A stretch of 64,000 bases of DNA, taken from assembly GCF_027580225.2 (NCBI RefSeq), contig NC_073358.2, positions 50,391,501 through 50,455,500 on the forward strand, read 5' to 3'. The stretch comes from Misgurnus anguillicaudatus. Its lineage: Eukaryota > Chordata > Actinopteri > Cypriniformes > Cobitidae. Positions 1 through 15,400 of the stretch are shown piece by piece. The notes under the pieces are model-generated. The model saw only the letters and a program-made list of their open reading frames with translations. It ran no database searches and had not been told where the DNA came from. Each line of letters starts with the position of its first letter. The stretch's first letter is position 1. A program made the translations under genes and the position numbers.

Positions 1-331
1 CGAAATATGAACCACTGTTAACTTAAAACAAGATGCTCCATTACAACGTGTGTCTATTTTTTATGTCCATTTGTCTCTGTATACCCATAACTGTAAGCTA
101 TTTGTAGGTTGTTTTGAATTTATATGTGTTGATTTGTGGATGAAATTACACACTAAAATGTCAATTTTCATCCTTTGAATCTGTCTCATAATCAGTGATG
201 TAAAATTGCTGCATATCATACTACAGTGTCTAAGTGTGAGACTGCTTTAAAGATCTTAACACTAAAAATAAACAGAATGTTTTTGAAAAATATATATTAT
301 TAAAATGTCAAAAAAAAAATTTTTTAAACAG

Positions 332-438
332 GTCCTGTGGATATGGGGAGTGGAGATTATGATGTCTTCATCTCAAACTCTGGCACTAAAAACCAGTTTG
401 AAAGTGATGATTCGGATTATGACATCTTAATCGAAAAG
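332..438 (+). CDS. egflam: egflam exon: acidic linker before EGF1
   Basis: The exon follows an AAACAG acceptor and ends before GTGTGTG. Its first two bases complete a codon, so the preceding exon outside the window ends in phase 1. It encodes an Asp/Ser-rich linker (SGDYDVF...[11 protein letters not shown]) between the fibronectin III region and the mucin-like segment. Confidence 0.75.
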
Positions 439-3400
439 GTGTGTGAAATTTTAATGTTTTATAGAAAATTAAAATCAACCAAATAAAAAGTTACACAATT
501 TTTGTAGGCCTTGCAAAGATGTGCAGTGGGAAAAGTGCTATATCAATAAATGAAGAGTTTCGTTGTAATACGAGATAAATCCATTTTTTAACATTTTTTG
601 TCAAAACATGTTTATTATTATGTTATCATGTTATTATTTTGTTTTATGGTGCTACTTAGCTGTATTTTTTAAGTTATGAAGGTTTAAATAAAAAATTTAT
701 TGGAATGCACAACCAAAAAAACGAGATTTCTGAACAATTAAAAAAACGGTGGTTATCTCGTTTTGCAACGAAACTCTTCAAATTGTAGTCAAACTGACAA
801 CGTTTTATCTTGCATTTGTCTACATAATTCTTGCAGATGAAGTCGTTTTCTACCGGTAGGGAAAGTGACAGGCGATCTCCGCTCCGCTCCCGCACCGGGA
901 CTCCCGCGAACGGAAATGTTATTTACCGGATGCGCACACCAGCATCAAGAAATATCAGCTTTACTTCAACAACTACAATAGCGTGGACCACATCAACATC
1001 ACCTGTTACCACGACAACAGTTGCTAGCTCCACCCACACTACAACCACACCCACTGTGATGCACATCACTGCCCCACCCACCACCGTGCTATCTCCGAAT
1101 CCGTCCCTGACCCCGTGGAAAGGAGAACAGCCGCGGGTCTATGATGTGTCATGTGATGAGACCGTTTGCCCTCCTGACAGCTTCTGCATCAATGATTATG
1201 ATACGGGCGGCTCACGATGCCACTGTAACCTCGGACGACAGGGAGACTTCTGCTCTGAAGGTTTGACATTGTGTCAGTAAAAAGGAAAAAAATTAAAGGT
1301 GCACTGTGTAACTTTTAGAAGGATTTCTTGACAGAATGTTCAGAGTGTCATGTGTGTGGTTCCTTCTTCCAAAATATGTGTTCAGCGCTTTGAGAGATCC
1401 TGTGTGCATCACGTGTCTTGTTAAGGTGGGTGCCTGCTGCACACGCGTTAAAATCGTTTATGATAAAATAGACGCTCACGTTTACAAAATACACGCAAGA
1501 CACTTCCTTAACAGTAAACTCTGATTACGCATGAGATTATGCCAGTATCTGGCAAACGCCAGCGTCTCTTTTATTATAAACCCTTTAGATGCATCTGCAC
1601 CAGGCACTTATTTTGACAAGACACGTGATGCACATAGGATCTCATATTTTGAAAAAAGGAACCATACACATGACGGGCCACATGTACATATATCAAGCGC
1701 CCTCGAAAAAAATCACCGGCGGCCACTGACCGCAGGTCCAATTACATGGAAGTTGCCTTTTTGCCCTACAGAGAACGTTTTGCCATGTGTTGTCTTAGAC
1801 AATTACATGTTTGTCCTGTGGCGGCTACCGTAGCTTCTTTATGAGTTTTGAATGGGAGGGGTGAGCCGTGGTTGCATTTCACAATCTTACCACTGGATGT
1901 CGCTAAAAATCTGCACAGTGGACATTTCACAGGGGACATTTTACAAGACTTTTTAACTCATTTCCTGCACTGCAAAAAAATTATTTAAGAAAAAAAATTC
2001 TAAGTAGTTTTGTCTTGTTTTCAATAAAAAATATCTAAAAATTCTTAAATTAAGATTTTTTTTCTTGATGAGCAAAACAACCCAAGAAAATAAGTCTATA
2101 GTTTTTATCAACTTTAAATGATTTTGTGCATAAAACAAGCAAACAAAAAATCTGCCAATGGAGTAAGCAAAAAAATTAAAAAAAAAATTGCTTACCCCAT
2201 TGGCAGATTTGTTTGCTTGTTTTATGCAAAAAATCACTTATATTTGATATTTTTAGATATATCAAATTATAAATTGAAAAATAAATTAAATTTATTTTCT
2301 TGGGTCGTTTTGCTTATCAAGAAAAAGCATCTTAATTTAAGAATTTTTAGATAGTATTTTTGTCTTGTTTTCGGTAAAAATAAGATTTTTTTTCTTGAAA
2401 ATATTTTTTTGCAGTGTGACAGCCATTTTTTGCGATTTTCACAAAAGTTTCACAAAAGGCCTTCCAGGAAAAATTTCTTCTAAAAATCTATAAACATACA
2501 AATATATCAAATGAAAGAACAGACCCTCTGCTTTCAAACAAACAATAAACATACAAACAAAACGGGGAAAAACTTTTCATCCTATCTATATTTTTTCTCT
2601 GCTTATAAACTCTTAAATATAGGTATCTTTCTTAAAAAATATTTTTTTAGCAAAAAACTGAAAAAATTGCATTTTTGTAAAGGAATTTTGTTAGAGATCA
2701 GATTCAGAATGATTATCAAAACATACACACAGTTTAAAATATAAAAAATATGCTTCATATTTTTTATAAATTGGGTAAGTGTGGTATTACAGATTAACAT
2801 AAAACCTCATCAGGAACACTTTTTTATGCAATTTTTTTCTCTTAAAGGTGACATAGAATGATTGAACGGAGTATTTATCCTTGTTCTGTGATGTGACATG
2901 TAGACAATTTTTTTGTTTGGGTCTGTAATGCCTTAGAAGCTTTCTAAAAACCTCTCAGATAGCTATATTAGGGTGGGGAGTTTAAACAAGTGGTTTTGCA
3001 CCTATTTGGCTCCCCCTACTGGCTTAACTTGCCATCTCATTACTGATTGGCTGACTTTGCTGCCACTCAAAAAATGTAGCCAATTATTTTAAAGTGGAGG
3101 GGCAGGGAGATGCCTGTGATGTCATAAGCATCAGTTTTTCAGATTGGGCTGTTTTCTGGCTGACATTTCTAAAAGAGGAATTTCTATGAGACTGCATGTC
3201 TAGCACTTTTTGTATGTTCGTGACTACAATTATTCAACAAAGACAAGCTAAAAATGGTTTTTCATTCTCTGTCCCCTTTAATTGCTGAGACAACTTGTCA
3301 ATGGTGGGAAAAGAGTTAAATATGTTGAATAAATCTTTGGTGTCCCCATGCAGACTACGTATGTGAAGTTTTAGCTCAAAATACCACATATAATTTAAAG

Positions 3401-6400
3401 GGGTCATATTATGAGTTTTTTTAAAAGATGTAAAATAAGTCGTTGGTGTCCTCAGAGTATGTATGTGAAGTTTTAGCTCAAAATACCATATAGATAATTT
3501 ATTATAACATGTTAAAATTGCCACTTTGTAGGTGTTCATTTTTGGGGCTGTCCATTTAAATGCAAATGAGCTGATGACATGCAAACACTAGCCTCTTTCA
3601 CACAGTAATTCTGGTAAATTACCATGAATTTACCAGAATGAATTTACCAGTGAATACAAAAATGTGCTGTTCACACACGAAGTGGCGTTCCGTTATTTTA
3701 CCAGTAAGACATCATTCACACATCAGTATCAAAATACCGGTAAATTCGTTGAGAAAGCGGAAGTACCTGTAGCACGCGGCGAGCTCAGTGTTGTATTTGT
3801 AAACAATCCACTTCGTTCATATCCACGGTCCGTATTTTGCTGTTTTCACGTCTGTGGTAAACAGTCGCGAAGTTGCTCATGACCAAACAACATTGAATGA
3901 GACGACGTAAAACCGAAAATGCGTTTTTAACAACACTACTGTTTGCACGTTGGCTTCACAGAGGGCGTGCTAAGGACGTCGGCAATTCGGCGGTAAGCTG
4001 TTTTAAACAACTTTGGTGAAGAAATGTGGACGTAAACTTCAGGTGTGCTCAACTTTCAAGCAGCATGTGTTTGGAAACGTCCGTAAACAGTGCGGGGGTA
4101 AACGCGTCATCTGTATTAAAACGCTATGATTGGCCCGAAGCTGTCAGCACGGTCTGACGTCGTCCGTTCTAAATGCCGGTAATCCTATAATTTTCGTTCA
4201 CACATAGCGCTTACCGGTAAATTACTGGTAATCTTACAACCTGTCTTACTGATCTGTTAACTGCAATTTACCAGTAAATTACCAGTAAAGACTGTATGTG
4301 TGAAAGGGACTACTGATTGCCATAATGGTGCTTTGTTGAAATTAAAACTCAATTGTGCTGTCAATTATTTCTCTCTCTCTTTCTTTTAATACCATGTAAT
4401 AATGTTGAAATATTTTAAATGTGACTGTAATAGAGTGATATATATTTGTGTCCGACAGGTCTGATGGTAAATTTCCCAAAGTTTTACGGCTTTTCACACA
4501 TGACATTTGAACCTCTTAAAAACTCTTACCAGAGCTTCCAAATCAGCCTGGAGTTTAAGGTATAATCTGAGTTAGACTGCAGAATGATTACTGAATGAAA
4601 ATCAATGTGTCTATGAGCCAGAATATGAATATACCGCTTTGATTTCAGACAGAAGCTGAAGATGGTATGCTGTTATATTGTGGTGAAAACGAACACGGGA
4701 GAGGAGATTTTACCTCTCTGGCTCTTGTGCGGAGAAAACTACATTACAGGTGATTGCACAAAAGAGCTAAAGCTTTATTAACTTTTGAACATTATTAACT
4801 TTCATTCAGTACAGTTTACACTTCTGACATTAATAATATAATACAAATGATTTCTTTGATATTGCTTTAATATTTTTGTTATTGATGACGTTATTTGTGC
4901 ACAGGTTTAACTGTGGTACCGGAGCGGCACAGATTGTGAGCGATAGCTCTGTTGTGATTGGACAGTGGCACACGGTAACTATATTTAGAGACGGTATGAA
5001 CGGATGGCTGCGACTAGACAACGACACACCTGTGTCTGGACGTTCTCAGGTATTTCTTAATACATCACAAAAAATGTATGTCAGTGTAGGCTGTGTATTG
5101 AATTTAATGGTAGAGGGCTGTAAAAGTCAGAATTCAATATTATACATTCAAGCTCTTTTTCTTTGTTTGTTTATCTTTTTGTCTCAGGGCCAGTATACTA
5201 AAATAACTTTCCGCTCGCCTCTGTTTTTGGGCGGCGCTCCGAATGCCTACTGGTTGGTGAGGGCGGTGGGGACGAATCGTAGATTTCAGGGCTGCATTCA
5301 GAGTCTGACTGTCAACCGTAAAGCCATCGACCTCCGACCTTGGCCCAAAGGAAATGCATTGAGTGGAGCGGACATCGGTCAGTTCACATTCACATATATA
5401 TATATATATATGGATGTATGAATATGCTAATTAGTTCCCGCCTCCACTTAATCACATTGGCTTGGACTACCTTATCCTTTCAGTCAATACATTGACATGA
5501 TTGGTAACAACATGGGTGACGTAAAAATCTGATGGTTTTGAACTGCATCTTTGGTAAACTGCAATTTATGGAGAAAATACTCAGCAGTGGGGTTGACTAT
5601 GAATTTGCATATGGTTTGCTTTAAAATGTACCCCGACTATTAATACTTGTATGCTTTAATACTTTATATTTGCCTTCAACTATTTAAATTCATTGATAGA
5701 CACATTAAATATTTCCATTACTTAAAAAACACATGTAATGCGCATTTTAACCCATAGAGGCCGCCATTGTGTTTCTCGTTCTGAAATTGATGGGGTGTAA
5801 TGGTTGTTGTGAAATATTACTACAGTTTACTATAGTAATTACTATGGTATCTTCTATAGTTTTTCAAGTGTGAATTTTTTATTTCCCACTCACACATTTT
5901 TTATTTCTTCTTTCATTAGTATGTTTTCTGTATTATTTTTCATTTATGTTACTCTCTGTTAGTGGTGGCTGGTGACTTCTCTTCCAAGGGGCGCAAATTC
6001 AACATATGTGTTCTGAGTTTCGTGTGGTGCCCTTCATGTCATAATATGTGTTCGTCGCATCATGTGGACCATGTGCATCATGCGTCATGTCAAAATAAGT
6101 GCCTACTGCACACTTGTCAAAAGGGTTTTATCATAAACCCATTCGACGCGTGTGCAACAGGCACTTATTTTGACATGACACGTGATGCACATAAGTGAAC
6201 ATGACGTGCCAAACACATATTTTGAAATGATGAGCCACACACATGACGGGCTAAAAACATGTTGTGGCGAAGCTTCGCATCGTAGCCCTAAAAAAAAGTA
6301 GTCACCGGCCGTCACTGATCTCTGTGAAAGGGCTGAACAGAAGACCTGATGCTATATTTTAAAAAATGTGGACCAAATACAGCCACCTGCTGTCTGTGTG

Positions 6401-9400
6401 CATTTTTGTTGTGTTTTTTGCATTTGTACATAATTTCTTAATCTACTGTTTGAAACCTTGTTTATATGTTTACCTCGCTGTAGCATAAAAAAACAGGTTT
6501 TAGTGCAACCATTTTGCGTCATGTATGGTGATGAAAAACAAAATGGCAGCCTCAGATTTAAAACGATTTTCAAGTTTATTAAAACTATGACATTTATACA
6601 GTTTTTTTTTTCAGATTCATGTTTTTATACAGGGGTAAGCATATTAAAAACACCACACAGACATATGAACAACATTAAAACCTTCACAACAGGGGGACTT
6701 TAAATAAAATAAAATATGGTTTTTTTAGATATTATTATACACTTAAAGCACAATTTCTGTCAGTGTTTATTGTATGTATGTTGTTTTTAAAGTGTGTTTT
6801 GTCTGTTTCAGGTGAGTGTAGTGACAGTGTTTGTGATGAAGTCACCTGTGCTAATGGAGGAATCTGCTTTGCCAGTCGAGCTGATGGTTTCATCTGTTTG
6901 TGTCCGCTGGGTTATAAGGGCGTCCTCTGTGAGGAGAGTGAGTCTCACACACACATAGACACCCAACTAATAAAGTCTGCTTGTTTATATTTGGGCCATT
7001 GCAAAATAATCTATAGGTGAATGTATACAGTACTGCACTGTACATGTACACACACACCCAGACACATCCATAATGTACATTTACATTTATGCATTTGGGA
7101 GACGGTGTCATGAGCAATTCAGTCTCCCCTAGGACCCCGATTGGTACCTAGCACTAATGCCTGTTCAAAAAAAATTCATTGCGATATCTCGTCTGCGTTA
7201 GCGGTTTAGCAAGCTAATTACGTTGTACAAAATAGAAGCATAATTTTTTTTTTTTAAATAAAAGTTAACAAAAAATAATATAATAAACTTATATTCATGT
7301 TGCAGACACGTCAGTACCTTTGTGTCATCATCTGCTTTTCAAAAACAATACTTTTATTTTTGTAAATTATTAACATACCTTACGAAATGTATTTTTTTAA
7401 ATAGTAAAAGTGTAGTAATCATGGCTTATAAATTATAATTTTAATGTGTGATTCAGCTATGTAGTAATCATGTTTTTTAAGTAATTTATTAACTTTACAC
7501 AGTACAAAAGTGGATAGGGTACAGTATAATAATCTAAATAATAAAATCTCACAAGCAATGTGTAGATCTCCCACCTATAGCCTCATTTACTATATAAAAC
7601 ATATCATTTAAAAGACATCAACTGTAATTTTAACAACGTTCTAACTACATAAATCATAACGGGATTTTGTAGGAATTGTAATAAGGCGCTAAGAAAACTA
7701 CCCATAAGGAATTTTTTCAGCCAATGGAATCACGCGGGGGTCCTAAGGGGGCAGAATTGCCAGGGGGGACCGAATTGCTCATGACAACGGTTCCAAATCA
7801 AAAAAAAAAAAGTCAGTATCTGTGTTCTCTGCGATTTAACCCCCACAACATTACATTATTTATGCTAAAAACATGAATGATTCTGAAAATAGGAGAGGGG
7901 CTGCTGTTAGTTTACAAAGTGATTTTTATGCCTTTTTACATGTTGATTATTTTAATAAAACATTTTATATGGTTAAAGTTTAATATGGCTCATATCACAT
8001 TAAAGATCACATAACACACACAGTTTCTGCCAATCTCATGTTAATATTGGGTGCCTATAGAGTAGTATTTTATCCTTCATATGTCCATAAAGTCTTTCGT
8101 GTTGTCAGATTTATAAAAAACAGAACAGCCTTTCCTTTTTTTTCGAAAAAGGCAGAACTCTTGGAAGCGTACGTACGGTAGGAGGAGGAGATAAAGATTT
8201 TCGAGTACAACACAGCAGTATGTTGGTGTTGTTTACATTATATGCACTTATGCGCTGATTGCAAACAAAACACTTGAGATTAGATTTTGATTTACTTACC
8301 ACCTGCTATCGCCTAAACTATTTTAAGGTTGGGACCGTCCATTACTCAGCTTAAAGGGGACATTCCAGAAGACGTTTTAAGATATTAAATAAATCTTTGA
8401 TGTCCCCAGAGTACATATGTGAAGTTTTAGCTCAAAATACCATATAGGTAATTTATTGTGGCATGTTAAAATAGGCAATTTATGGGGCTGAGCAAAAATG
8501 CACCGTTTTTGTGTGTATCCCTTTAAATCCAAACGAGCTGCTCAGGTGGGCGGAGTCTCAAGCGCTCCCGCTGTAGAGCATCGAGGCGAGGGAGATTCTC
8601 TCACGAAAGAAGTTAGTGAGCGATGTAAAGCATTATAAATATGAACAAGTTTAAAAAGTCAATTATCTGTTTTATGCATACTAAATACATGTTTATCAGT
8701 AGATGGGGAACATTGTGGAATAAAAATAAAGACTTAAGGTCTCATGTTGCCCTTGTTTTAAACAGGCATAATGAGTTTCAGCATGTTACAATAAAATACA
8801 CGTCCACAAACACTCAGAAGTTTGCTTTTTGACCAAACCACACGAGCACATTTAAATGATCTGTAATAAAACAACACGTTTAATGCTTAAACTTTAGAGA
8901 AACAGATCAAATGACATGTTTAAGTTTATTGTGCACACATATTGAACACATTCGCGTTTCTGTCAGTCTCTCATCTATTTTGTAACTCCTCATTCATTTG
9001 AAACTTCAGAGAAACATTAAACAACATATTTACTTATTGTGTATGATAGTGAATACGCGTTGTTCACTCACTCTGTCTCGTGCAGTGCATTAATCCTCGT
9101 GTTCATTTATATAAACTTCAGAGAAACATATTAAACAACATAACTTGCTTGAAAGCGAACCGTCGCGTTGCTCTCTCTCTCTCTCTCTCTCTCGTTCGTT
9201 CGCTCACTCGCTCTCTCTCTCTTGCACTAAGGTAACGTTAATCCTTTAGAACGTTAATTCAATCTTTAGAAAGATTATTAAAACTACAAGTTATAAGATT
9301 GTAGGCTCCTGTTTGTGTTTGAGGGAATACAAACGCGTCATGCTGTCAGTCATACTTTCTCTCGGTCACTCTCACTCGAGGTAGCCTCATGGTTGGATAG

Positions 9401-12400
9401 CGCAGTTGAAGGGGCGGTATCATTATAATTGGAGCCCTTACCTACGTCATGGGGGGAGCGAAATCCGCATGACCTATTTATTCACATGCTTGCAGAGAGA
9501 GCCTTACCAAAAAAAAGTTACAGGGTTGCTATTTTTCATGTTTTCTGGGTTGGTAGAAGCACTGGGGACCCGATTATAGCACTTAAACATGGAAAAAGTC
9601 TGATTTTCATGGAATGTCCCCTTTAAATGATTGGGAAATTTTGCATCAAACTGTTCCTTGTTTGTAAAGCAATCTTCTCAGAAATGCAAGTTATAAACAT
9701 AAACCCATTCGCAATTACCTTGCTGTCCGGGAAAAACAAACTGCATCCACTGTCGTCTTAAGACAGGGTTACTTGAAAAGCCAACATGATCTCACGGAAA
9801 GTCGTGTTATAGTCGCAAAATAATTTAGTTAATTTATTCATGTCCATGGCACGAAATGCAGCTTTTTGTGTCTTGAGCATGAGTCTATAAATAATTTCTT
9901 TTTCGTGTCATTTTATGTATTGTTTTCTTATTTTTTTGGTCACTTGGGAATGGGGTTAGATTTGGGGTTTGGGTTAGGATGTACTTTTATGTATTGGTTT
10001 TTACGTGTTTTTCTTCGGCTTTTAAAACTATTCTCACCTTGAGATAGAGTTGGGGTTTGGGTTAAGATGTCTAAAAATGTAGCAGATAGTGATTCTAACC
10101 CCAATGTGATGATGGTAAAAGAAAATAGGAAATACAATGAGAAAACAATACATACATTAAACGAAAAAGAAAGTCATGCAATGGACACTGAAAACTATGA
10201 CACGACAAAGACATTCGTACTCAAGGCACAAAAAAGCTGACTTTTGTGCCATGGACACGAATAAATTAATAACATTTTTTCGTGACTATAACACGACTTT
10301 CTGTCTGAAAAACAAATCTGTGAAAAGCTGAATAAGGTTTTATTCTCCTTACTTCCAAAGACACGTTTTTTGCCGTTAAATAGGCAAAAGATGTTGCATG
10401 CAGGAATGTTTGTTACTTCTACTCTAAGGAACAATGCTAATGATGAGCGCTCTCAGTCTGATTGACATGTGGGCGTGTTTTCCGGGGGGAAGTGCTCATA
10501 AAAGGAATAAGGGGTCCATGATACGTAACAGTTGTTCGAAAAAACTTTCCGAAACTTGTAGGAAAGAGGAGTGAGTTCGGCCCAAAATTACACGTTCAAC
10601 TGCTTTTTTGACACTTTGCCTACGTTTAGCATGATGAATACAACTCTTTAAATGTTAATAAGTCAGAATGCATAAAATACCATTAACCCCCCTTTAAATC
10701 ACTGTGTTATTTGTTTCAATAATATCATTTCTTTTTTTTAGGTTTCCTGCTGTCTTTACCACAGTTTAATGAAAGCATGTATTCATACGCCAGCGCTCCC
10801 TGGCCTCAGCCCACCCATAACTATCTCTCCTTTATGGAGTTTGAAATCACCTTCCAGCCAACCGATCCTGACGGCATGCTGCTCTACACCGATGACACGG
10901 CCAGTCGTGACTTCCTGTCCATCATTCTGATCGATGGATACGTGGAGTTTCGCTTCGACTGCGGCTCAGGTGCTGCTGTCATCAGGTGAACTGTGGAATG
11001 CAATAATGATGTAACTTTGATCATAAAGTGTTTGTGACTGGTAAAAAGAGACTTGTCATTTTTTGCCAGGAGTCCTGAGGCTATCAACATGGATTCATGG
11101 CATGAGTTACGTGCATCTCGCACAGCCAAAAATGGGATTCTGCAGGTTGACAACCAGAGGCCAGTGGAGGGCATGGCTGAGGTAAACATCATACTGTATA
11201 TAATATACATTTACTATAATAAACGGGGAAAAATTGGCATGAAAGCGCAATTCCAAAAAACTCAGATTATAACTATTATAATTACAAAAAAGTACAAACT
11301 ACATAACACAGGGGCAACATCTGATTTCCATAATGACCAACGCAATCTACTAGCAGCGCAAATTAGTTCAGGATTGCTGATCTTGACTTCAGCCCCCACG
11401 GACATCACAGCGGAAAATTCAGGGTGTTTAATCCCAGCTAACAAAGCCATAGTACACTGAAAAGAACTGGAGGACAAAAAATTAAGTTTACAATAAGTTT
11501 TGAAATGTCTGATATTGTGTGACTTCTCCTAGTGATTCCTATTTTATTTACTTCAGCAAATAAAAAATAACAGCTTGGCAAACAAAATTTTTGAATAATA
11601 CATTCGTCTGGCATTCCAAAAATAATCCTCTGCATTGTTTCATGCATTATTTGCTTACTGTAATGCCTCTTTTTTTAGCAATGTGTAGCCATTTTAAGTG
11701 CAAAGTAATTTAAGACATGTTTTTTTTCTGTGTAAAATAATCACGCAAATACCAGTCATAACACGCATGCAAAAATTAGTAAATCGCATAGCTTGAATCA
11801 TTTAAATAATCTCCTCTCAAAAATGTTGTGTCTGAAAAGGAAACTCCTAGAAATGTATATGTAGTAAGATCAGTCGCAAAAATAAGACCACACCTTTACA
11901 GCGCTAATGATCCACTGCACGTCTTTAGGAAATCCTGACAGTCGCTATTTAACGCCAAAATTATGGTTTGTGCTGGCGCAAGTTCTTAGTAAATCCAGCC
12001 CAAAGGATTTTACGGGGTACTGACATTGCTGTTTGTGTTTCTTTAATTAAAGGTGCTCTAAGTGAATTCACGTGTTTTTATCCTTGAAATAAAGAAAGAA
12101 AGAAATTTCAAATCGCATAGCTTGAATCATTTAAATAATCTACTCTCAAAAATGTTGTGTCTGAAAAGGAAACTCCTTGAAATGTATATGCAGTAAGATC
12201 AGTCGCAAAAATAAGACCACACCTTTACAGCACTAATGATCCACTGCACGTCTTTAGGAAATCCTGACAGTTGCTATTTAACGCCAAAATTATGGTTTGC
12301 GCTGGCGCAAGTTATTAGTAAATCCAGCCCAAAGGATTTAAAGGGGTACTGACATTGCTGTTTGTGTTTCTTTAATTAAAGGTACTCTAAGTGAATTCAC

Positions 12401-15400
12401 GTGTTTTAGACCATAAAATTTTTTTTGTTACATACAGCAAACATCTCACTATTCTCTTGCTGCCTGTCGGCTGATCAAATCGTAAAAAAATGCGATCTCT
12501 GTAGACAGCCCAGGCTCCACAAACTGCAATAAAAACAAAGTGGCCAAACCTACAAACAGAAACCATAACAAAGTGTTCCAGCCAATAAACGACAAGAAGG
12601 ATTTGGGGGTGGTGGTTGGGCGCGTTCATGAAAGCACGGAAGGGAGAGGGAGGGGGAGAAGTTAGGAGTTTGTGTCCGTGGCATGGCTTTTTTTCGTGTC
12701 ATTTTATGTACTGTTTTATCTCTTTTTTCCTATTTTTAAATCATTGTCGCTTTGGGTTATGGTTAGATTTAGGGTTTAGGGTGTACTTTTATATATTGGT
12801 TTCTACATGTTTTTCTTCTGCTTTCAAAACTTTTCTCTCCTGGAGTTGGGGTTAGAATTGGGGTTTGGGTTAGGATGTCTAAAAATAAAACAGAAAGTTA
12901 TTCTAACCCCAACCTCAAGCGACAATGGTAAGAAAATAGGGGGAAAAAATGAGAAAACAATACATAAAACAAAACGAAAAAGAAAGTCGTGCCACGGACA
13001 TGAGAAACTATTTATAGAAATTTGTGCGAGTGTCACGAAAAAGAAATTTGTGCTCAAGGCACGAAAAAAAGTTGAATTTTGTGCCATGGACACGAAAAAT
13101 GTATCAAATTTTGCGCGACTATAACACGACTTTTTGTGAGATCAGTCTGGAAGATGTAGTCATGTTATCCTCTTATATGGGATTTGATATGGTGAAGCTC
13201 CAAAAAGCACATCCACCCATCATTAAAATAATCCAAATAACTTCATTATGTTAATATTATATCTTGTGAAGCAAAAAACAATTTGCGTTTACTAAAAAAA
13301 ATAATATTTTGAGTTTTCAGTAGATATTCTTATAGGTTTAGCAACAGATATGGAAACACTAGCCTGGTCCAACCAGACTCTCATACATTCATTTCATTTG
13401 TACAGAGAGTCTGGCCACGCTCCATTGCAAAGCGTTACTTCCGTTAAGGAGGGTCCTCTGTTGAAGTTTAAAACTATTAAATCTGCCCAGAGTCACTCAG
13501 GATCTGCCATAGGCGATCGCTAACGTTTGGTCATGACGTATATCATGCGCCGAACCCGGCCGAAAAGTCAGAATACTCAGACTAACAAAACTTAGCAAAC
13601 CTGGTTCTTGCTCCGTAATTAACTTCTTTATATTTGGCAGCTTTGCAACAACGGATCGAATAGCTTTTCTCACGTCTTTATCCGCTGCCATTACTGAACT
13701 ACAACTCAAACTGACGCACGACCTCAACGTCATCGTTCTTAGCCACCCCCATCTGTTCGCTGATTGGACCTGCAGATTTTTGCAGGAGAAAACGAAACTC
13801 TACACAGCAGTCCCAGACGTAGTACTGAAGCGAAATGAAAATTAAGCGGAAGCACGTAGGAGGGCGGAGCCAGGCTACGGAAACACACCAGTCGGTGTGA
13901 ATTACTTACAAATGGAGAAAAATCGTAATTTTCAAAGATGTACTCATTTATGCTAAGCACTGTATCTAAAACTATACAACTATACTAACTTATCCTGTAG
14001 CCTATAATAATCACACTGGTTTCTATCTTTCTTTGTCTGTCTTTCTCAGGGGGCGTTTACACAGATTAAATGTAGTTCCCCTTTATATATTGGAGGAGTT
14101 CCTAATTATGACATTACGAAGCCCAGCGCTGGACTCCTGAGACCTTTTAGTGGAGCTGTTCAGAAGGTATCAGAGTTTACTTAAGTTAAAAATACTACAC
14201 TGCATACTACATACTGTTGATTTCTGCTGTAAAATGTTACAATTATTACCCTCTGTTGTATAATTGTATGGTATGAAGACATATTTAGCAAATTATATTT
14301 ATATATAAATATTTATTTTTTAGGGCTGTCAATAGATTAATCGCAATAAAAGTTTGTGTGTTGTGTGTAATTATTATGTTTATATAAATGCACACATGCA
14401 TCTATAAATGTAAGACATTTTTTATTTATGTATATTTTATATATATATATATATATATATCATAAAATATATGAAGTGCTTGGTTCCATTAAAATAATAA
14501 AAACATATAATACATATAAACATACATACGCACGCACGCATGCACACACACACACATGTAGTTTTTTTATGTGTAATTTGTGTTTATTGCATTGTGTAGA
14601 AAAGGAGGAGTGGCGTTTATTGCGCTTTGGGAAAAAATGGTCACAAAAATACTGGTATTCCTAGCTTTGTGGGGACAATTGGTCCCCACAACGTGATAAT
14701 TACCAGGTACACACGCACACACACACACACAATTATGACAGATATGCACACACATATATTATGCAAAAACTTTTATTTTGTATGCAATTAATTGCAATTA
14801 ATTTTTTGACGACCCTAATATTTTATACATATTTTACAAACGTTTGTATTTTTGCCAGGACATATTTGTTGCAAATACAAAATATATATTTGAAATATGT
14901 TAAAATATGAAGGTTAAAACTAAATATATTTTTAAAAAAGTTTTACTTTCTACAATATGTATTTAGCATCTATTCAAAAAAAATATTTTTTGCCATATGG
15001 GAATTATTTTGAGCCATATTGAATATCAAAGAATGTTTAAAATCTTAAAAAAGTCTAATAATATTCAATCTCCTCTTGACGCAGATTTCTCTGAATGACC
15101 GCAGTATAGAGCTCAATCCAGGCCAGGCGTTCGGGATAAACGTACTGAACGCTGCTCATCCGTGTGTGGAGAATCCGTGTGCTAACGGAGGAGTGTGCAG
15201 GCCCAAGTGGGACGACTATGACTGTGACTGCACACTTGGATACGATGGGAAACACTGCCAAAAAGGTGAACACACACATACACACAATAATGCAAGTTTA
15301 CATTTAACATCTGCAGTACATAAAACACTATCTTGTGTTTGGTTTTAATCTGAAATGTTTATTTTTTTCTGCTCCCTAGAATGTGGAAATTATTGCTTAA

